Numbered from the stretch's first letter, positions 1-9,099 are shown. The stretch is DNA of 64,000 nucleotides from Pseudophaeobacter sp. EL27 (GCF_900313025.1 NZ_OMPQ01000015.1:319775-383774), one strand, 5' to 3'. Numbers and translations are program-made. The notes: generated by a model not told the origin, from the sequence alone.

Positions 1-2
1 TG

Positions 3-3000
3 CGTGACCGGATTGATGCCGGAACCTATGTCGATCAACAGGCGATGTTCGCCCAGCTCTGCGACACGGCTGCGCTGGATGAAACCGATCGCGCCAAGAT
101 TTGCACCAGAGCCGCCAACCTGGTGCGCGACATCCGGGGCCATTCCAATCCCGGCCTGATGGAGGTTTTCCTGGCGGAATACGGTCTCTCCACCGATGAG
201 GGCGTTGCGCTCATGTGTCTGGCCGAAGCACTGCTGCGGGTGCCGGATGCCGATACCATTGATGCCTTGATCGAAGACAAGATCGCCCCCTCGGACTGGG
301 GCAAGCACCTCGGTCGGTCCTCCTCCTCGCTGGTCAATGCCTCGACCTGGGCCTTGATGCTCACCGGGCGGGTTCTGGACGAGGATCGCAGCCCGGTGGG
401 GGCCCTGCGCGGCGCCATCAAACGGCTGGGGGAGCCGGTCATCCGCACCGCTGTGGGGCGGGCGATGAAGGAGATGGGGCGCCAGTTTGTACTGGGCGAG
501 AGCATCGAAAGCGCCATGAAGCGCGCCGCGGGAATGGAAGCCAAGGGCTATACCTACTCCTATGACATGCTGGGCGAAGCCGCCCGCACCGAGGCAGACG
601 CGGCCCGCTATCATCTAGCCTATTCCAAGGCGATTTCGGCCATTGCCGTTGGCTGTACGGATAATGACATCCGCAAAAACCCCGGCATCTCGATCAAGCT
701 CTCGGCGTTGCACCCACGCTATGAGCTGGCGCAGGAGGCCCGCGTCATGGAGGAGCTGGTACCGCGCATCAAGGCGCTGGCGCTGCTGGCAAAATCCGCC
801 AAGATGGGCCTGAACATCGATGCGGAAGAGGCCGATCGTCTGTCGCTATCGCTGGAGGTCATTGAGGAGGTGGTCTCTGATCCCTCCCTGGCCGGCTGGG
901 AGGGCTTTGGCGTTGTGGTGCAGGCCTATGGGCCACGCACCGGGCTGGCGCTGGACGCGCTGTATGAGATGGCCGAGAAATACGACCGCCGGTTCATGGT
1001 CCGTCTGGTCAAGGGCGCCTATTGGGATACAGAGGTAAAACTGGCGCAGGTCGAAGGCGTTGATGGCTTCCCTGTCTTCACCAACAAATCCCTGACGGAC
1101 GTTTCCTATATCGCCAATGCCCGCAAATTGCTGCAGATGACCGATCGGATCTACCCGCAGTTTGCCACCCATAACGCCCATACCGTCAGCGCCATTCTGC
1201 ATATGGCAGACGATAAAGAGGCCTATGAGTTCCAGCGCCTGCATGGCATGGGCGAGACCCTGCACAATATGGTGCTGGAGCAAAACCAGACCCGCTGCCG
1301 TATCTATGCGCCAGTGGGCGCGCATAGTGATCTGTTGGCCTATCTGGTGCGCCGCCTGCTGGAAAACGGCGCCAACAGCTCCTTTGTGAACCAGATCGTT
1401 GACGAGGAGGTAGCCCCTGAGGTTGTCGCTGCGGATCCCTTTATCGCCGCCGCAGATTGCGCCAATAAGATCCCAACCGGACCAGAGCTCTATGCGCCGG
1501 AACGGCCCAATTCCAAAGGCTTTGACCTGGGCCATGCTCCCACCCTTTCCCGGATTGAAGAAGCCCGCGCGCCCTGGCGGCAGCACAGCTGGCAGGCAGG
1601 ACCACTGATCGCAGGTGAGGCCACGCCAGAGGCGCCTCAGGATGTGATCAACCCCTCTGATCTAACCACCATTGGCCAGGTCACCCCCGCCAGCGCTGCA
1701 GATGTCGAACTGGCGCTGGCCTCTGCCCAGCCCTGGGACGCTCCTGCCGCCGAACGCGCAGCTGCATTGAACAAGGCTGCTGATCTTTATGAAGAACATT
1801 TTGGTGAGCTATTTGCCATTCTGGCACGCGAAGCGGGCAAGAGCATCCCAGACGCCGTCGCAGAGCTGCGCGAGGCCGTGGACTTTATGCGCTACTACGC
1901 CGCCAATATCCCCGATGCAGCCCCAGCTGGGGTCTTCACCTGCATCTCGCCTTGGAACTTCCCGCTGGCGATCTTCTCCGGTCAGATTTCTGCCGGGCTG
2001 GCCTGTGGCAATGCCGTGCTGGCCAAGCCAGCTGAGCAAACGCCGCTGATTGCCCATCGTGCCATCGCGCTGATGCATGAGGCTGGTGTGCCGCGCAGCG
2101 TCTTGCAACTGCTGCCCGGGCAAGGCTCAAAGATTGGAGCCGCCCTCACCGGCGACGCCCGTGTAGATGGCGTGGCCTTCACCGGCTCTACCGCCACGGC
2201 TATGCGGATCCGCTCTACCATGGCAGAGAACCTGCACCCAGGCGCGCCCTTGATTGCCGAAACCGGTGGGTTGAACGCGATGATCGTCGACAGCACCGCC
2301 CTGCCCGAGCAAGCCGTGCAATCGATTATCGAGAGCGCCTTTCAATCCGCAGGCCAGCGCTGTTCGGCCCTGCGCTGTCTCTACCTGCAGGACGATATCG
2401 CCGACGGCGTATTGACCATGCTCAAAGGCGCGATGGATGTGCTGAACCTCGGTGATCCCTGGCACCTGAATGTCGATAGCGGCCCCGTGATTGATGCCGG
2501 TGCGCGCGCAGGCATTCTGGCCCATATCGATCAGGCCCGCAGTGAAGGCCGGGTGCTGAAGGAAATGAGCACACCGCAGGGCGGCACCTTTGTCGGCCCG
2601 ACCCTGATTTCTGTCAAAGGCATTGGCGATCTGGAACAGGAAATCTTTGGTCCGGTTCTGCACGTGGCCCGGTTCAAGTCGCAGGAGCTGGACAGCATCA
2701 TCAATGACATCAATGCCACCGGCTATGGGCTGACTTTTGGGTTGCACACCCGCATTGATGACCGGGTACAGCATGTCTGTGATCGCATTCATGCAGGCAA
2801 TATCTATGTGAACCGCAACCAGATCGGTGCCATTGTCGGCAGCCAACCCTTTGGCGGCGAAGGCCTGTCCGGCACCGGCCCCAAGGCGGGTGGCCCCAAC
2901 TATCTGGCGCGGTTCTGCGCGCCAGACCGCCAGACCAGTACAGAGACCTGGGGCGAAACCAGTGCTGAACTGCCAGGTGAGACCGGCGTTCCGGGCCGCC

Positions 3001-3389
3001 CCATCACTACCTCCCTGCCCGGTCCAACGGGGGAATCAAACCGGTTGACCACCTCTGCCCGCCCTCCGCTTTTGTGTATGGGTCCTGGGGCCGCTGCCGC
3101 AGCAGCCCAGGCCAAAAAGGTCATCGGCATGGGCGGTACCGCGATTGAGGCCCATGGCATGTTCGACCTGCACCGTCTGGAATTCATCCAGGGCATCGCC
3201 GGCGTCTTGTGGTGGGGGGATGTCGAGACAGGCCGCGAGATCGAGCGCACCCTGGCCAAACGGCAGGGGCCCATTCTGCCGCTGATCCCCGGCAACCCGG
3301 ATCGCGCCCGGGTGCTGGCAGAGCGCCATGTCTGCGTCGATACCACAGCAGCTGGCGGCAATGCTGCCCTGCTGGGAGGCGAAAGCTAA
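3..3389 (+). CDS. putA: Bifunctional proline dehydrogenase / L-glutamate-5-semialdehyde dehydrogenase (5' partial)
   Basis: This enzyme oxidises proline to glutamate in two steps, feeding electrons to quinone through FAD and then reducing NAD+. The reading frame is open to the window edge without a stop. The first in-frame ATG (45) is unlikely to be the start, because plausible family-like protein (RDRIDAGTYVDQQ) precedes it, so the gene begins upstream. Counting from codon 45, a proline dehydrogenase barrel occupies about residues 150-460. The aldehyde dehydrogenase domain runs about 560-990, with the catalytic Glu739 in ETGG and Cys773 in GQRCS. A C-terminal tail of about 120 residues follows, as in long PutA proteins. 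No ribbon-helix-helix repressor domain is visible in the part present. The product is cytoplasmic and membrane-associated by family knowledge. Confidence 0.95.
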   Translation, partial: RDRIDAGTYVDQQAMFAQLCDTAALDETDRAKICTRAANLVRDIRGHSNPGLMEVFLAEYGLSTDEGVALMCLAEALLRVPDADTIDALIEDKIAPSDWGKHLGRSSSSLVNASTWALMLTGRVLDEDRSPVGALRGAIKRLGEPVIRTAVGRAMKEMGRQFVLGESIESAMKRAAGMEAKGYTYSYDMLGEAARTEADAARYHLAYSKAISAIAVGCTDNDIRKNPGISIKLSALHPRYELAQEARVMEELVPRIKALALLAKSAKMGLNIDAEEADRLSLSLEVIEEVVSDPSLAGWEGFGVVVQAYGPRTGLALDALYEMAEKYDRRFMVRLVKGAYWDTEVKLAQVEGVDGFPVFTNKSLTDVSYIANARKLLQMTDRIYPQFATHNAHTVSAILHMADDKEAYEFQRLHGMGETLHNMVLEQNQTRCRIYAPVGAHSDLLAYLVRRLLENGANSSFVNQIVDEEVAPEVVAADPFIAAADCANKIPTGPELYAPERPNSKGFDLGHAPTLSRIEEARAPWRQHSWQAGPLIAGEATPEAPQDVINPSDLTTIGQVTPASAADVELALASAQPWDAPAAERAAALNKAADLYEEHFGELFAILAREAGKSIPDAVAELREAVDFMRYYAANIPDAAPAGVFTCISPWNFPLAIFSGQISAGLACGNAVLAKPAEQTPLIAHRAIALMHEAGVPRSVLQLLPGQGSKIGAALTGDARVDGVAFTGSTATAMRIRSTMAENLHPGAPLIAETGGLNAMIVDSTALPEQAVQSIIESAFQSAGQRCSALRCLYLQDDIADGVLTMLKGAMDVLNLGDPWHLNVDSGPVIDAGARAGILAHIDQARSEGRVLKEMSTPQGGTFVGPTLISVKGIGDLEQEIFGPVLHVARFKSQELDSIINDINATGYGLTFGLHTRIDDRVQHVCDRIHAGNIYVNRNQIGAIVGSQPFGGEGLSGTGPKAGGPNYLARFCAPDRQTSTETWGETSAELPGETGVPGRPITTSLPGPTGESNRLTTSARPPLLCMGPGAAAAAAQAKKVIGMGGTAIEAHGMFDLHRLEFIQGIAGVLWWGDVETGREIERTLAKRQGPILPLIPGNPDRARVLAERHVCVDTTAAGGNAALLGGES

Positions 3390-3447
3390 GGTGAGAAACA
3401 CGTCATAAGACCTTGACGCTGGGCTAAGATCGGCCCAGCGTCACCTC

Positions 3448-4218
3448 ATGTTTCCACTGCGCGATCATAACCCGTCAAACTGCACCCCCTATGTGGTCTA
3501 CTGCCTGATAGCGGTGAATGTTCTGGCCTTTGTGATGTATGCCGGCCTCAGCAATGACCCGCCAGCGCTCATGCAGTTCTACCAGACCTATGCTATCATC
3601 CCGTCTGAGATTGTCGGGGGGGAGAACTCTTCCACCCTGTTCACATCGATCTTCATCCATGGCGGCTTGATGCATCTGGGTGGCAATATGCTGTTTCTCT
3701 GGATCTTTGGCGACAATCTGGAAGATGAGATGGGGCATCTGCCCTTTCTGGCCTTCTACCTTGTCTGCGGCGTCGGAGCTGGCCTGATCCATGTGCTGGC
3801 GGCCCCCACTTCGCAGGTGCCCACAATTGGCGCCTCTGGTGCAATTGCAGGGGTTATGGGGGGATATCTGCTGCTGTTCCCCAAGGCCCGCGTTGACATC
3901 TTGCTGATCCTGATCGTGTTTTTCCGGGTCATTACAGTGCCGGCATCGCTAATGCTGGGGCTTTGGCTGGCCTTACAGATCTTTGGTGGCTTTGGCTCGG
4001 ACCCCCACGAAGGAGGCGTGGCCTATTGGGCCCATGCTGGCGGCTTTGCGGTCGGCTTGGTGCTGGTTCTGCCCCTCTGGCTGCGCCGTGGGGGCCCGAG
4101 GTTCTGGAAACAAACCGCCGGATCGCCGCCCAATCCCAAAACCGAATATACCTATAGCGTCACCCGCGTCCCCCGGCTGCCGCGCAAAAAGAAAAACCCC
4201 GGCCCCTGGGGCAAGTAA
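3448..4218 (+). CDS. Rhomboid family intramembrane serine protease
   Basis: This is a predicted polytopic membrane protease that cleaves substrates within the lipid bilayer. The family landmarks are present. HGGLMHLGGNMLFLW forms the second-helix His/Asn region, GASGAIAG holds the nucleophile Ser130, and AHAGGF carries the paired His196. The length (256 residues) suits the minimal six-helix bacterial form plus a basic, proline-rich C-terminal tail of about 40 residues. It lies 58 bases after putA on the same strand and 12 bases before the GFA gene, so co-transcription with the latter is likely. The physiological substrate cannot be deduced. Confidence 0.9.
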   Translation: MFPLRDHNPSNCTPYVVYCLIAVNVLAFVMYAGLSNDPPALMQFYQTYAIIPSEIVGGENSSTLFTSIFIHGGLMHLGGNMLFLWIFGDNLEDEMGHLPFLAFYLVCGVGAGLIHVLAAPTSQVPTIGASGAIAGVMGGYLLLFPKARVDILLILIVFFRVITVPASLMLGLWLALQIFGGFGSDPHEGGVAYWAHAGGFAVGLVLVLPLWLRRGGPRFWKQTAGSPPNPKTEYTYSVTRVPRLPRKKKNPGPWGK

Positions 4219-4230
4219 CAGGAGAACCCG

Positions 4231-4626
4231 ATGGTTGAACTGACCGCATCGTGTCATTGTGGAGCGGTTGAACTGATAGCAGAGTTCCCGCAGGGGCTTG
4301 CCTCGGCGGCGCGCTGTGATTGCTCCTTTTGTCGACGCAGAGGTGCCGCAGCGGTGACTGCTGTGACCAGTTCTCTGCAGATCACCAAGGGAGAGCAGAA
4401 CCTGAGCCTCTATACATGGGGCACCGGTACAGCCAAACACCACTTCTGCAAGACCTGCGGTATCTATACCCACCACCAACGCCGCTCTGATCCCAGGGAA
4501 TGCGGCGTGAACCTGGGCTGCATCCAAGGGGCTAACCCTCGTACCCATCCAGACTCCTATGGAGAAATCCCCTGGAACGATGGTGTGAACCATCCGTCAG
4601 ACAGAAAACCTGACCAGTCCAACTGA
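4231..4626 (+). CDS. GFA-family (glutathione-dependent formaldehyde-activating enzyme-like) protein
   Basis: This is a small zinc-binding Mss4-fold protein of the CENP-V/GFA superfamily. Zinc ligands are visible as CHCGAVEL near the N-terminus, CDCSFC around residues 30-35 and CKTCGIY about residue 75. The family name comes from formaldehyde-glutathione adduct formation, but most members have no proven activity, so only the fold is asserted here. The ATG is well placed behind AGGAG (4221 onward). The gene follows the rhomboid gene after 12 bases. The length of 131 residues is normal. Confidence 0.85.
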   Translation: MVELTASCHCGAVELIAEFPQGLASAARCDCSFCRRRGAAAVTAVTSSLQITKGEQNLSLYTWGTGTAKHHFCKTCGIYTHHQRRSDPRECGVNLGCIQGANPRTHPDSYGEIPWNDGVNHPSDRKPDQSN

Positions 4627-4725
4627 TTGGCGCGCAGCCCCTTGCCCCCGCACGCAAGGACAGCGCAACAAAAAAACGCGACCCCAGGGCCGCATTTGCT
4701 GTTCTTAACCTGTCCCGGACTTGGA

Positions 4726-5511
4726 TCAGCCGCGGATCACTTTGGCAAAGCTCTCAAAGATTGGCTCGTTGGCGCAGATCACTTCGCCGCTCTCAACGAT
4801 GCTTGCCTCTGGGTCCATTGCTTCGGCCAGACCGCCGGCCTCTTTGACGATGATGATACCCGCAGCCAGATCCCAGGCGTGCAGGCGACGCTCCCAGAAG
4901 CCCTCGTAGCGACCAGCAGCCACATAGGCCATGTCCAGCGCTGCGGAACCAAAGCGACGCACGCCAGCGGTGGCAGGCAAGAGACGCGCCAGATCCTGCA
5001 GGGTCTCGGGCAGATCGGCACGGCCCGCAAAAGGCAGACCCGTGGCAAAAATCGACTCGATCAAACGGTGACGGGCGGACACGCGGATGCGGGTCTCGTT
5101 CATCCAGGCGCCAGTGCCTTTTTCGGCAAAGAACATCTCATCCTTGGCGGGATCATAGATCACACCGGAGACAATCTTGCCCTTGTGCTCCAGCGCGATG
5201 GAGATCGCCCAATGGGGCAGGCCGTGCAGGAAGTTGGTAGTACCATCCAGCGGATCAACAATCCAGCGACGGGTTGGATCCTCACCGGGGGTTTCGCCAC
5301 CTTCCTCGGCCAGCCAGCCATAGGTGGGGCGGGCACCCATCAGTTCTTCTTTCAGGATCTTCTCGGCGGCAATATCTGCCTTGGAAACAAAGTCACCAGC
5401 GCCTTTGCGCGAGACCTGCAGGTTTTCCACTTCCTGGAAATCCTTCACCAGAGAACGGCCAGCCTTGCGGGCGGCTTTGATCATCACATTGAGGTTTGCG
5501 CTGCCAATCAT
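4726..5511 (-). CDS. suhB: Inositol monophosphatase family protein (SuhB-like)
   Basis: This is a Mg2+-dependent, Li+-sensitive type phosphatase acting on inositol-1-phosphate or related sugar phosphates; the SuhB branch also acts in rRNA antitermination in E. coli. The motifs are complete: EEGG (69-72) and DPLDGTTN (86-93) bind the metals, and WDLAAG lies near residue 210. The 261-residue length is typical. It is convergent with the GFA gene across about 100 bases. The exact substrate is not resolvable, and the suhB symbol reflects closest family type rather than a demonstrated role. Confidence 0.88.
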   Translation of the reverse strand: MIGSANLNVMIKAARKAGRSLVKDFQEVENLQVSRKGAGDFVSKADIAAEKILKEELMGARPTYGWLAEEGGETPGEDPTRRWIVDPLDGTTNFLHGLPHWAISIALEHKGKIVSGVIYDPAKDEMFFAEKGTGAWMNETRIRVSARHRLIESIFATGLPFAGRADLPETLQDLARLLPATAGVRRFGSAALDMAYVAAGRYEGFWERRLHAWDLAAGIIIVKEAGGLAEAMDPEASIVESGEVICANEPIFESFAKVIRG

Positions 5512-5689
5512 GTCTGCTGGATCCTGTTGAATGCGGGGAGATGTCGGTCAAGCCGTGCCTATACGCCGCAGAGGCGCATTTGCCAAGGGTGAATAGAGCA
5601 TCAGGTAAATGCCACCTGCCCTACCGAGGGTTTTGGTGGCTTTCACTTTTCCGCAGGGTCATATCTATGCGAGAGTTGTCAAAGGCAGA

Positions 5690-5709
5690 ACTGAACGACA
5701 GAGTTCAGT
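5690..5709. promoter_or_regulatory. Perfect inverted repeat ACTGAAC-N6-GTTCAGT upstream of oxidoreductase gene
   Basis: Seven-base arms at 5690-5696 and 5703-5709 are perfectly complementary. The site lies 52 bases before the oxidoreductase start codon, where an operator would be expected. The geometry suits a dimeric TetR- or MarR-type repressor, but no cognate regulator is adjacent. The assignment is an inference from symmetry and position. Confidence 0.45.
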
Positions 5710-5712
5710 AAA

Positions 5713-5742
5713 TCCCAGTGCTGTACCTGCTGCGCACTGGGA
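5713..5742. promoter_or_regulatory. Second perfect inverted repeat (TCCCAGTGC arms) in the leader of the oxidoreductase gene
   Basis: Nine-base arms at 5713-5721 and 5734-5742 are separated by 12 bases. The element ends 18 bases before the start codon at 5761 and just ahead of the GGGAGAG ribosome-binding site. It could act as an operator or as an mRNA hairpin limiting access to the ribosome-binding site. It is only four bases from the preceding palindrome. Confidence 0.4.
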
Positions 5743-5760
5743 CACAACAGGGAGAGAGAC

Positions 5761-6801
5761 ATGAGCACAGAGATGCAACAAATCGTTTTGGCCAGCCGTC
5801 CAGATGGGGCCCCAACCCCTGAGAATTTTCGACTGGAAAGTTCCGCACTGCCACAGCCCGGCGAAGGGGAAGTGCTTGTAAAACTGCACTATATGTCCCT
5901 GGACCCTTATATGCGTGGCCGGATGGATGATGCAAAATCCTATGCTGCTCCGGTGCCGATTGGCGGCCGCATGGAGGCCGGTGGCGTTGGCGAGGTGATC
6001 GCCTCCAACAGCCCCCATTTTGAAGTCGGTGATTTTGCCTTTGGCATGTTTGGCTGGACCAGCCATGGCTGCCTGCCCGCCAATGAGCTGCGCAAGCTGG
6101 ACCCCAAACAGGGACCAATCACCGCGGCGCTCGGCGTTTTGGGCATGCCTGGGTTTACCGGATGGCATGGCTTATCCGCTTACGGCCGCCCGCAAGCCGG
6201 AGAAACCCTGGTTGTTGCCGCGGCCACTGGACCGGTGGGCTCTATGGTGGGGCAGCTGGCCAAACAGGCCGGGCTGCGGGTTGTCGGCATCGCGGGCGGC
6301 GCCGACAAATGCAAGATGGCGGTTGAGACCTTTGGCTTTGACGCCTGCCTGGATCACCGCGCTTATCCGGACGCCCGCGCCCTACGCCAAGACCTGAAAG
6401 AGGCCTGCCCCAAAGGCATCGACATCTATTTTGAGAATGTCGGCGGCAAGGTCCTGGAAGCGGTCCTGCCAATGATGAACCCCAATGGGCGTATCCCGAT
6501 CTGTGGCATGATTGCCTGGTACAATGCCGGTGGCCTGGGAGAAGGCGCCAGTGACGTTGCCCTCACCGGGCCAAACATCTGGCGCAATGTGCTGGTAAAG
6601 TTCCTGTCGGTGAACGGCTTCATCATCTCCAATCATTTTGACCGCTACCCTGAGTTCCTCAAAGAGGTCGCGCCAATGGTTGCCAAAGGCGAAGTGCGCT
6701 TTGTCGAAGATATCGCTGAAGGCCTGGAAAACGCCCCCACCGCATTTATGTCGCTACTAAAGGGCGGCAATACTGGCAAACAGATCGTTAAACTGGTCTA
6801 A
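5761..6801 (+). CDS. NADP-dependent MDR-family oxidoreductase (leukotriene B4 dehydrogenase / alkenal reductase type)
   Basis: This belongs to the zinc-free medium-chain dehydrogenase/reductase family, which reduces the double bond of alpha,beta-unsaturated carbonyl compounds with NADPH. Supporting features are the N-terminal catalytic-domain signature LDPYMRGRM (about 44-52) and the Rossmann motif AATGPVGSMVGQLAK (about 155-169). GKQIVKL is the usual family ending. No zinc-ligand cysteines are present. The length (346) is standard. The start is supported by GGGAGAGAGAC immediately upstream. Two palindromes in the leader suggest inducible expression, perhaps by a reactive carbonyl stress signal. 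The substrate is unknown. Confidence 0.88.
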   Translation: MSTEMQQIVLASRPDGAPTPENFRLESSALPQPGEGEVLVKLHYMSLDPYMRGRMDDAKSYAAPVPIGGRMEAGGVGEVIASNSPHFEVGDFAFGMFGWTSHGCLPANELRKLDPKQGPITAALGVLGMPGFTGWHGLSAYGRPQAGETLVVAAATGPVGSMVGQLAKQAGLRVVGIAGGADKCKMAVETFGFDACLDHRAYPDARALRQDLKEACPKGIDIYFENVGGKVLEAVLPMMNPNGRIPICGMIAWYNAGGLGEGASDVALTGPNIWRNVLVKFLSVNGFIISNHFDRYPEFLKEVAPMVAKGEVRFVEDIAEGLENAPTAFMSLLKGGNTGKQIVKLV

Positions 6802-7034
6802 CCAACAGCCTCCCCAAGGCAACTCCCTTCAGCTCTGGCCTGAGCTGAGGGGAAATTGAACACACTCAACGCAAGCATCAAAATTTGCAATTCACCCCCA
6901 GCGGGTCTATCTTGCCCACTTATTGGATAAAACCGCCACAAAACCATTTTCCAAGCTTCACTTTGTCCCACTTCCATTCCAAAATTACCCTAGGTAAGGC
7001 CCCGAGGAACGTGAATACTAAACAGGTGTAGTTT

Positions 7035-8066
7035 ATGGAAATCAGTTCGGCTCATTCAGGTAATAGCCATCAGACAGATCCACTGGATGTAATTACCCCT
7101 CTTTCCTCTTCTAAAAATGACCTTGAGCTTTTGTCCTCCAAAACCGGTCAGGAGTTTCTGCAGACTTTTGTTGATCTTTTACAGGATGTGATTCAGGCCG
7201 ATTTTGTCGCGATCAGTGAATTACGCGTGACGGACAAGGAACACATTCAGGTCAAAGCGGGTTGGATGGATGGGGAATCGCTCAAGAATTTTGAGTATGA
7301 AGCCTGCTTCACCCCTTGCCTGGAAGCCATAAAAAGCGCTCAGATTGTCCTGGTTCACGAAGGGGTTCAAAACTCATTTCCCAACGATGAACTGCTTCAG
7401 CATAAAGGGTTGGAGAGCTTTCTGGGATATCCCGTGCTCAATACCTACAATGAGGCCATTGGCCTCATCCAGCTTGCCTGGCGCAGACAGACCTCTGGTG
7501 AAGAATGTGAGCAAATACTGGAGACCATCAATGACTTCTCCGCGCGCATTGCAACAGAGTTGGAGAACCTGCGATCCCAGCGTGTTCTGCAAACACTCGC
7601 CAGAGGCCCCGCCCTCGGCACCTCCGAAAACATCTTTCAACTGATTGCTCGGCAAATCCAATCTCTGCTGGCTGTCAGATCTGTCTTTGTTGCTGAATGC
7701 TCTGTTACAGACCAAAGAAACTTCAACATTCTTGCCTATTGCGACGACGGTATCTGCCGGAAAGTCCTAGAAGGCACATCCCTCACCTATGAAGGAAGAC
7801 CCTGTAAGCAGTTGGAAACCATGGAAGAGTTTCGCATTGACGAAGGGTTGGCCGATGCATACCCCGACCAAGAAATATACCGCACTGCCGGTTTTGATAG
7901 CTATCTCGGAATTCGGGTGGCGGACGGTGAGGCAAATGCCCTGGGCCATCTCGTCATTTTTCATGACGAACCAATCATCACACATAAACTCGAAACCGAA
8001 CTCCTGAATATTTTCCGAGATCGGTTGAGCTTTGAGATCATGAGAGAGCGCTCTCTCGAACCATAG
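7035..8066 (+). CDS. Tandem GAF-like domain protein without output domain
   Basis: No specific name was recognised. The protein (343 residues) reads as two consecutive GAF-like sensor modules, about residues 35-180 and 190-335. The first ends with the characteristic core strand pattern LGYPVLNTYNEAIGLIQLAW, the second with YLGIRVADGEANALGHLVIF. No histidine kinase, GGDEF or DNA-binding domain is present, and there are no membrane helices. It would therefore have to act by small-molecule sensing plus protein contact, or as an orphan signalling subunit. Its codons and leader are somewhat more AT-rich than neighbouring genes. The preceding 233-base gap holds no recognisable gene. It is convergent with metR. 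Confidence 0.6.
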   Translation: MEISSAHSGNSHQTDPLDVITPLSSSKNDLELLSSKTGQEFLQTFVDLLQDVIQADFVAISELRVTDKEHIQVKAGWMDGESLKNFEYEACFTPCLEAIKSAQIVLVHEGVQNSFPNDELLQHKGLESFLGYPVLNTYNEAIGLIQLAWRRQTSGEECEQILETINDFSARIATELENLRSQRVLQTLARGPALGTSENIFQLIARQIQSLLAVRSVFVAECSVTDQRNFNILAYCDDGICRKVLEGTSLTYEGRPCKQLETMEEFRIDEGLADAYPDQEIYRTAGFDSYLGIRVADGEANALGHLVIFHDEPIITHKLETELLNIFRDRLSFEIMRERSLEP

Positions 8067-8091
8067 GATCCGGCCGCCGCTACCTCTGCAG

Positions 8092-8116
8092 CCCCTTTGA
8101 AACGTCGACAAAGGGG
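8092..8116. terminator. Hairpin between convergent GAF gene and metR
   Basis: CCCCTTTG (8092-8099) and CAAAGGGG (8109-8116) pair perfectly around a nine-base loop in the 79-base convergent gap. There is no clear T-run on either side, so its termination efficiency is uncertain. Confidence 0.4.
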
Positions 8117-8145
8117 ATGTGAAACCCCATGTCTGAGGCATGAGA

Positions 8146-9051
8146 TTATTGCTGTTGCAGTTTTCGGGCCTCAACTTTTGCCAAGCGGATCAGCTCCTGC
8201 ATATAGGGTTTTTGCCGGTCATCGCTGCGGATTGCAGCATAAAGACTGCGGGTGATACCCGTCTTGGTGAGGGGCCGCGTCACGTAGTCAGAAGAATATT
8301 TCACCTCCCGCACCACCCAGTCCGGCAGCACTGAAATCCCCCGGTTTGAGGCCACCAGCAGCAGGATCACGGCGGTCAATTCGACTTGCCGAATGCTCTC
8401 GGGCTCTACCCGTGCGGGGATCAGCAACTGGCTGAACACATCCAGCTTGGTCTTCTCCACCGGATAGGTGATCAGGGTTTGGTCGACAAAATCTTCTGCC
8501 TCGACAAAAGCTTTCTGCGCCAGCGGGTGGTGTGACGAGGCAACAAATACCGATTTGTAGTCAAAGAGTTCGATGAAATCGACGCCGGGGATATCTTCGG
8601 GATCGGAAGAGACCACCAGATCCACCTCTTCTTTCTGCAGGGCTGTCAGCGCGTCAAAGGCGAGGCCGGGGCGAATGTCCACATCAACATCCGACCAGTT
8701 CTTGCGAAAGCCCTCTAGTACCGGGAACAACCATTCAAAACAGGCATGGCATTCGATCGCGATATGCATCCGCCCAGCATGGCCATCGCGCAATGAGGAA
8801 AACTCAGCCTGCATCGCCTCGACCTGGGGCAGCACCTGTTCGGCCAGCCGCAGCAGCCGTAGACCCGCCGCCGAGAGCTTCATCGGCTTGGAGCGACGCA
8901 GAAACAATTCCACCCCGGCCTGATCCTCCAACCCCTTGATTTGATGGCTCAACGCGCTTTGGGTGATGTTGAGCTGATCAGCCGCCCGCGCCAGCCCGCC
9001 CGCCTCGTGAATGGCCTTGATGGTGCGCAGGTGGCGGAACTCGATATGCAT
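8146..9051 (-). CDS. metR: LysR-family transcriptional regulator, MetR-like
   Basis: This 301-residue LysR regulator has an N-terminal winged helix-turn-helix (LARAADQLNITQSALSHQIK, about residues 20-39) and a C-terminal effector domain. In MetR proteins the co-inducer is homocysteine, and the targets are methionine-synthesis genes. Here it is divergent from metF across 96 bases. This is the classic arrangement of a LysR regulator with its target, and a near-consensus MetR half-site lies in the gap. The RSKPMKLSAAG segment after the HTH matches my memory of MetR rather than CysB or GcvA types. The assignment rests on that resemblance plus context. Confidence 0.82.
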   Translation of the reverse strand: MHIEFRHLRTIKAIHEAGGLARAADQLNITQSALSHQIKGLEDQAGVELFLRRSKPMKLSAAGLRLLRLAEQVLPQVEAMQAEFSSLRDGHAGRMHIAIECHACFEWLFPVLEGFRKNWSDVDVDIRPGLAFDALTALQKEEVDLVVSSDPEDIPGVDFIELFDYKSVFVASSHHPLAQKAFVEAEDFVDQTLITYPVEKTKLDVFSQLLIPARVEPESIRQVELTAVILLLVASNRGISVLPDWVVREVKYSSDYVTRPLTKTGITRSLYAAIRSDDRQKPYMQELIRLAKVEARKLQQQ

Positions 9052-9086
9052 AACTTCAACTCAGTTCATGTTGTTCTTGAGAATTA

Positions 9087-9099
9087 TGAAATTGTCTCA
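9087..9099. promoter_or_regulatory. Candidate MetR box between metR and metF
   Basis: The sequence reads TGAA-N5-CTCA, which matches the known enterobacterial MetR consensus TGAA-N5-TTCA at seven of eight fixed positions. It lies 36 bases upstream of the metR start and 48 bases upstream of metF. A wider symmetric pair, TTCAT (9065-9069) and ATGAA (9086-9090), overlaps it. The site assignment is an inference. Confidence 0.45.

Noticed and set aside
4627-5592. 321-codon plus-strand frame
   Set aside because: It lies antisense over the inositol monophosphatase gene, begins at a non-ATG codon without a ribosome-binding site, and its protein resembles nothing.
7005-7034. EcfG-type (GGAAC-N-CGTT) promoter before the GAF gene
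   Set aside because: GGAAC is present, but the -10 position reads AGTT and lies against the start codon, leaving no leader.
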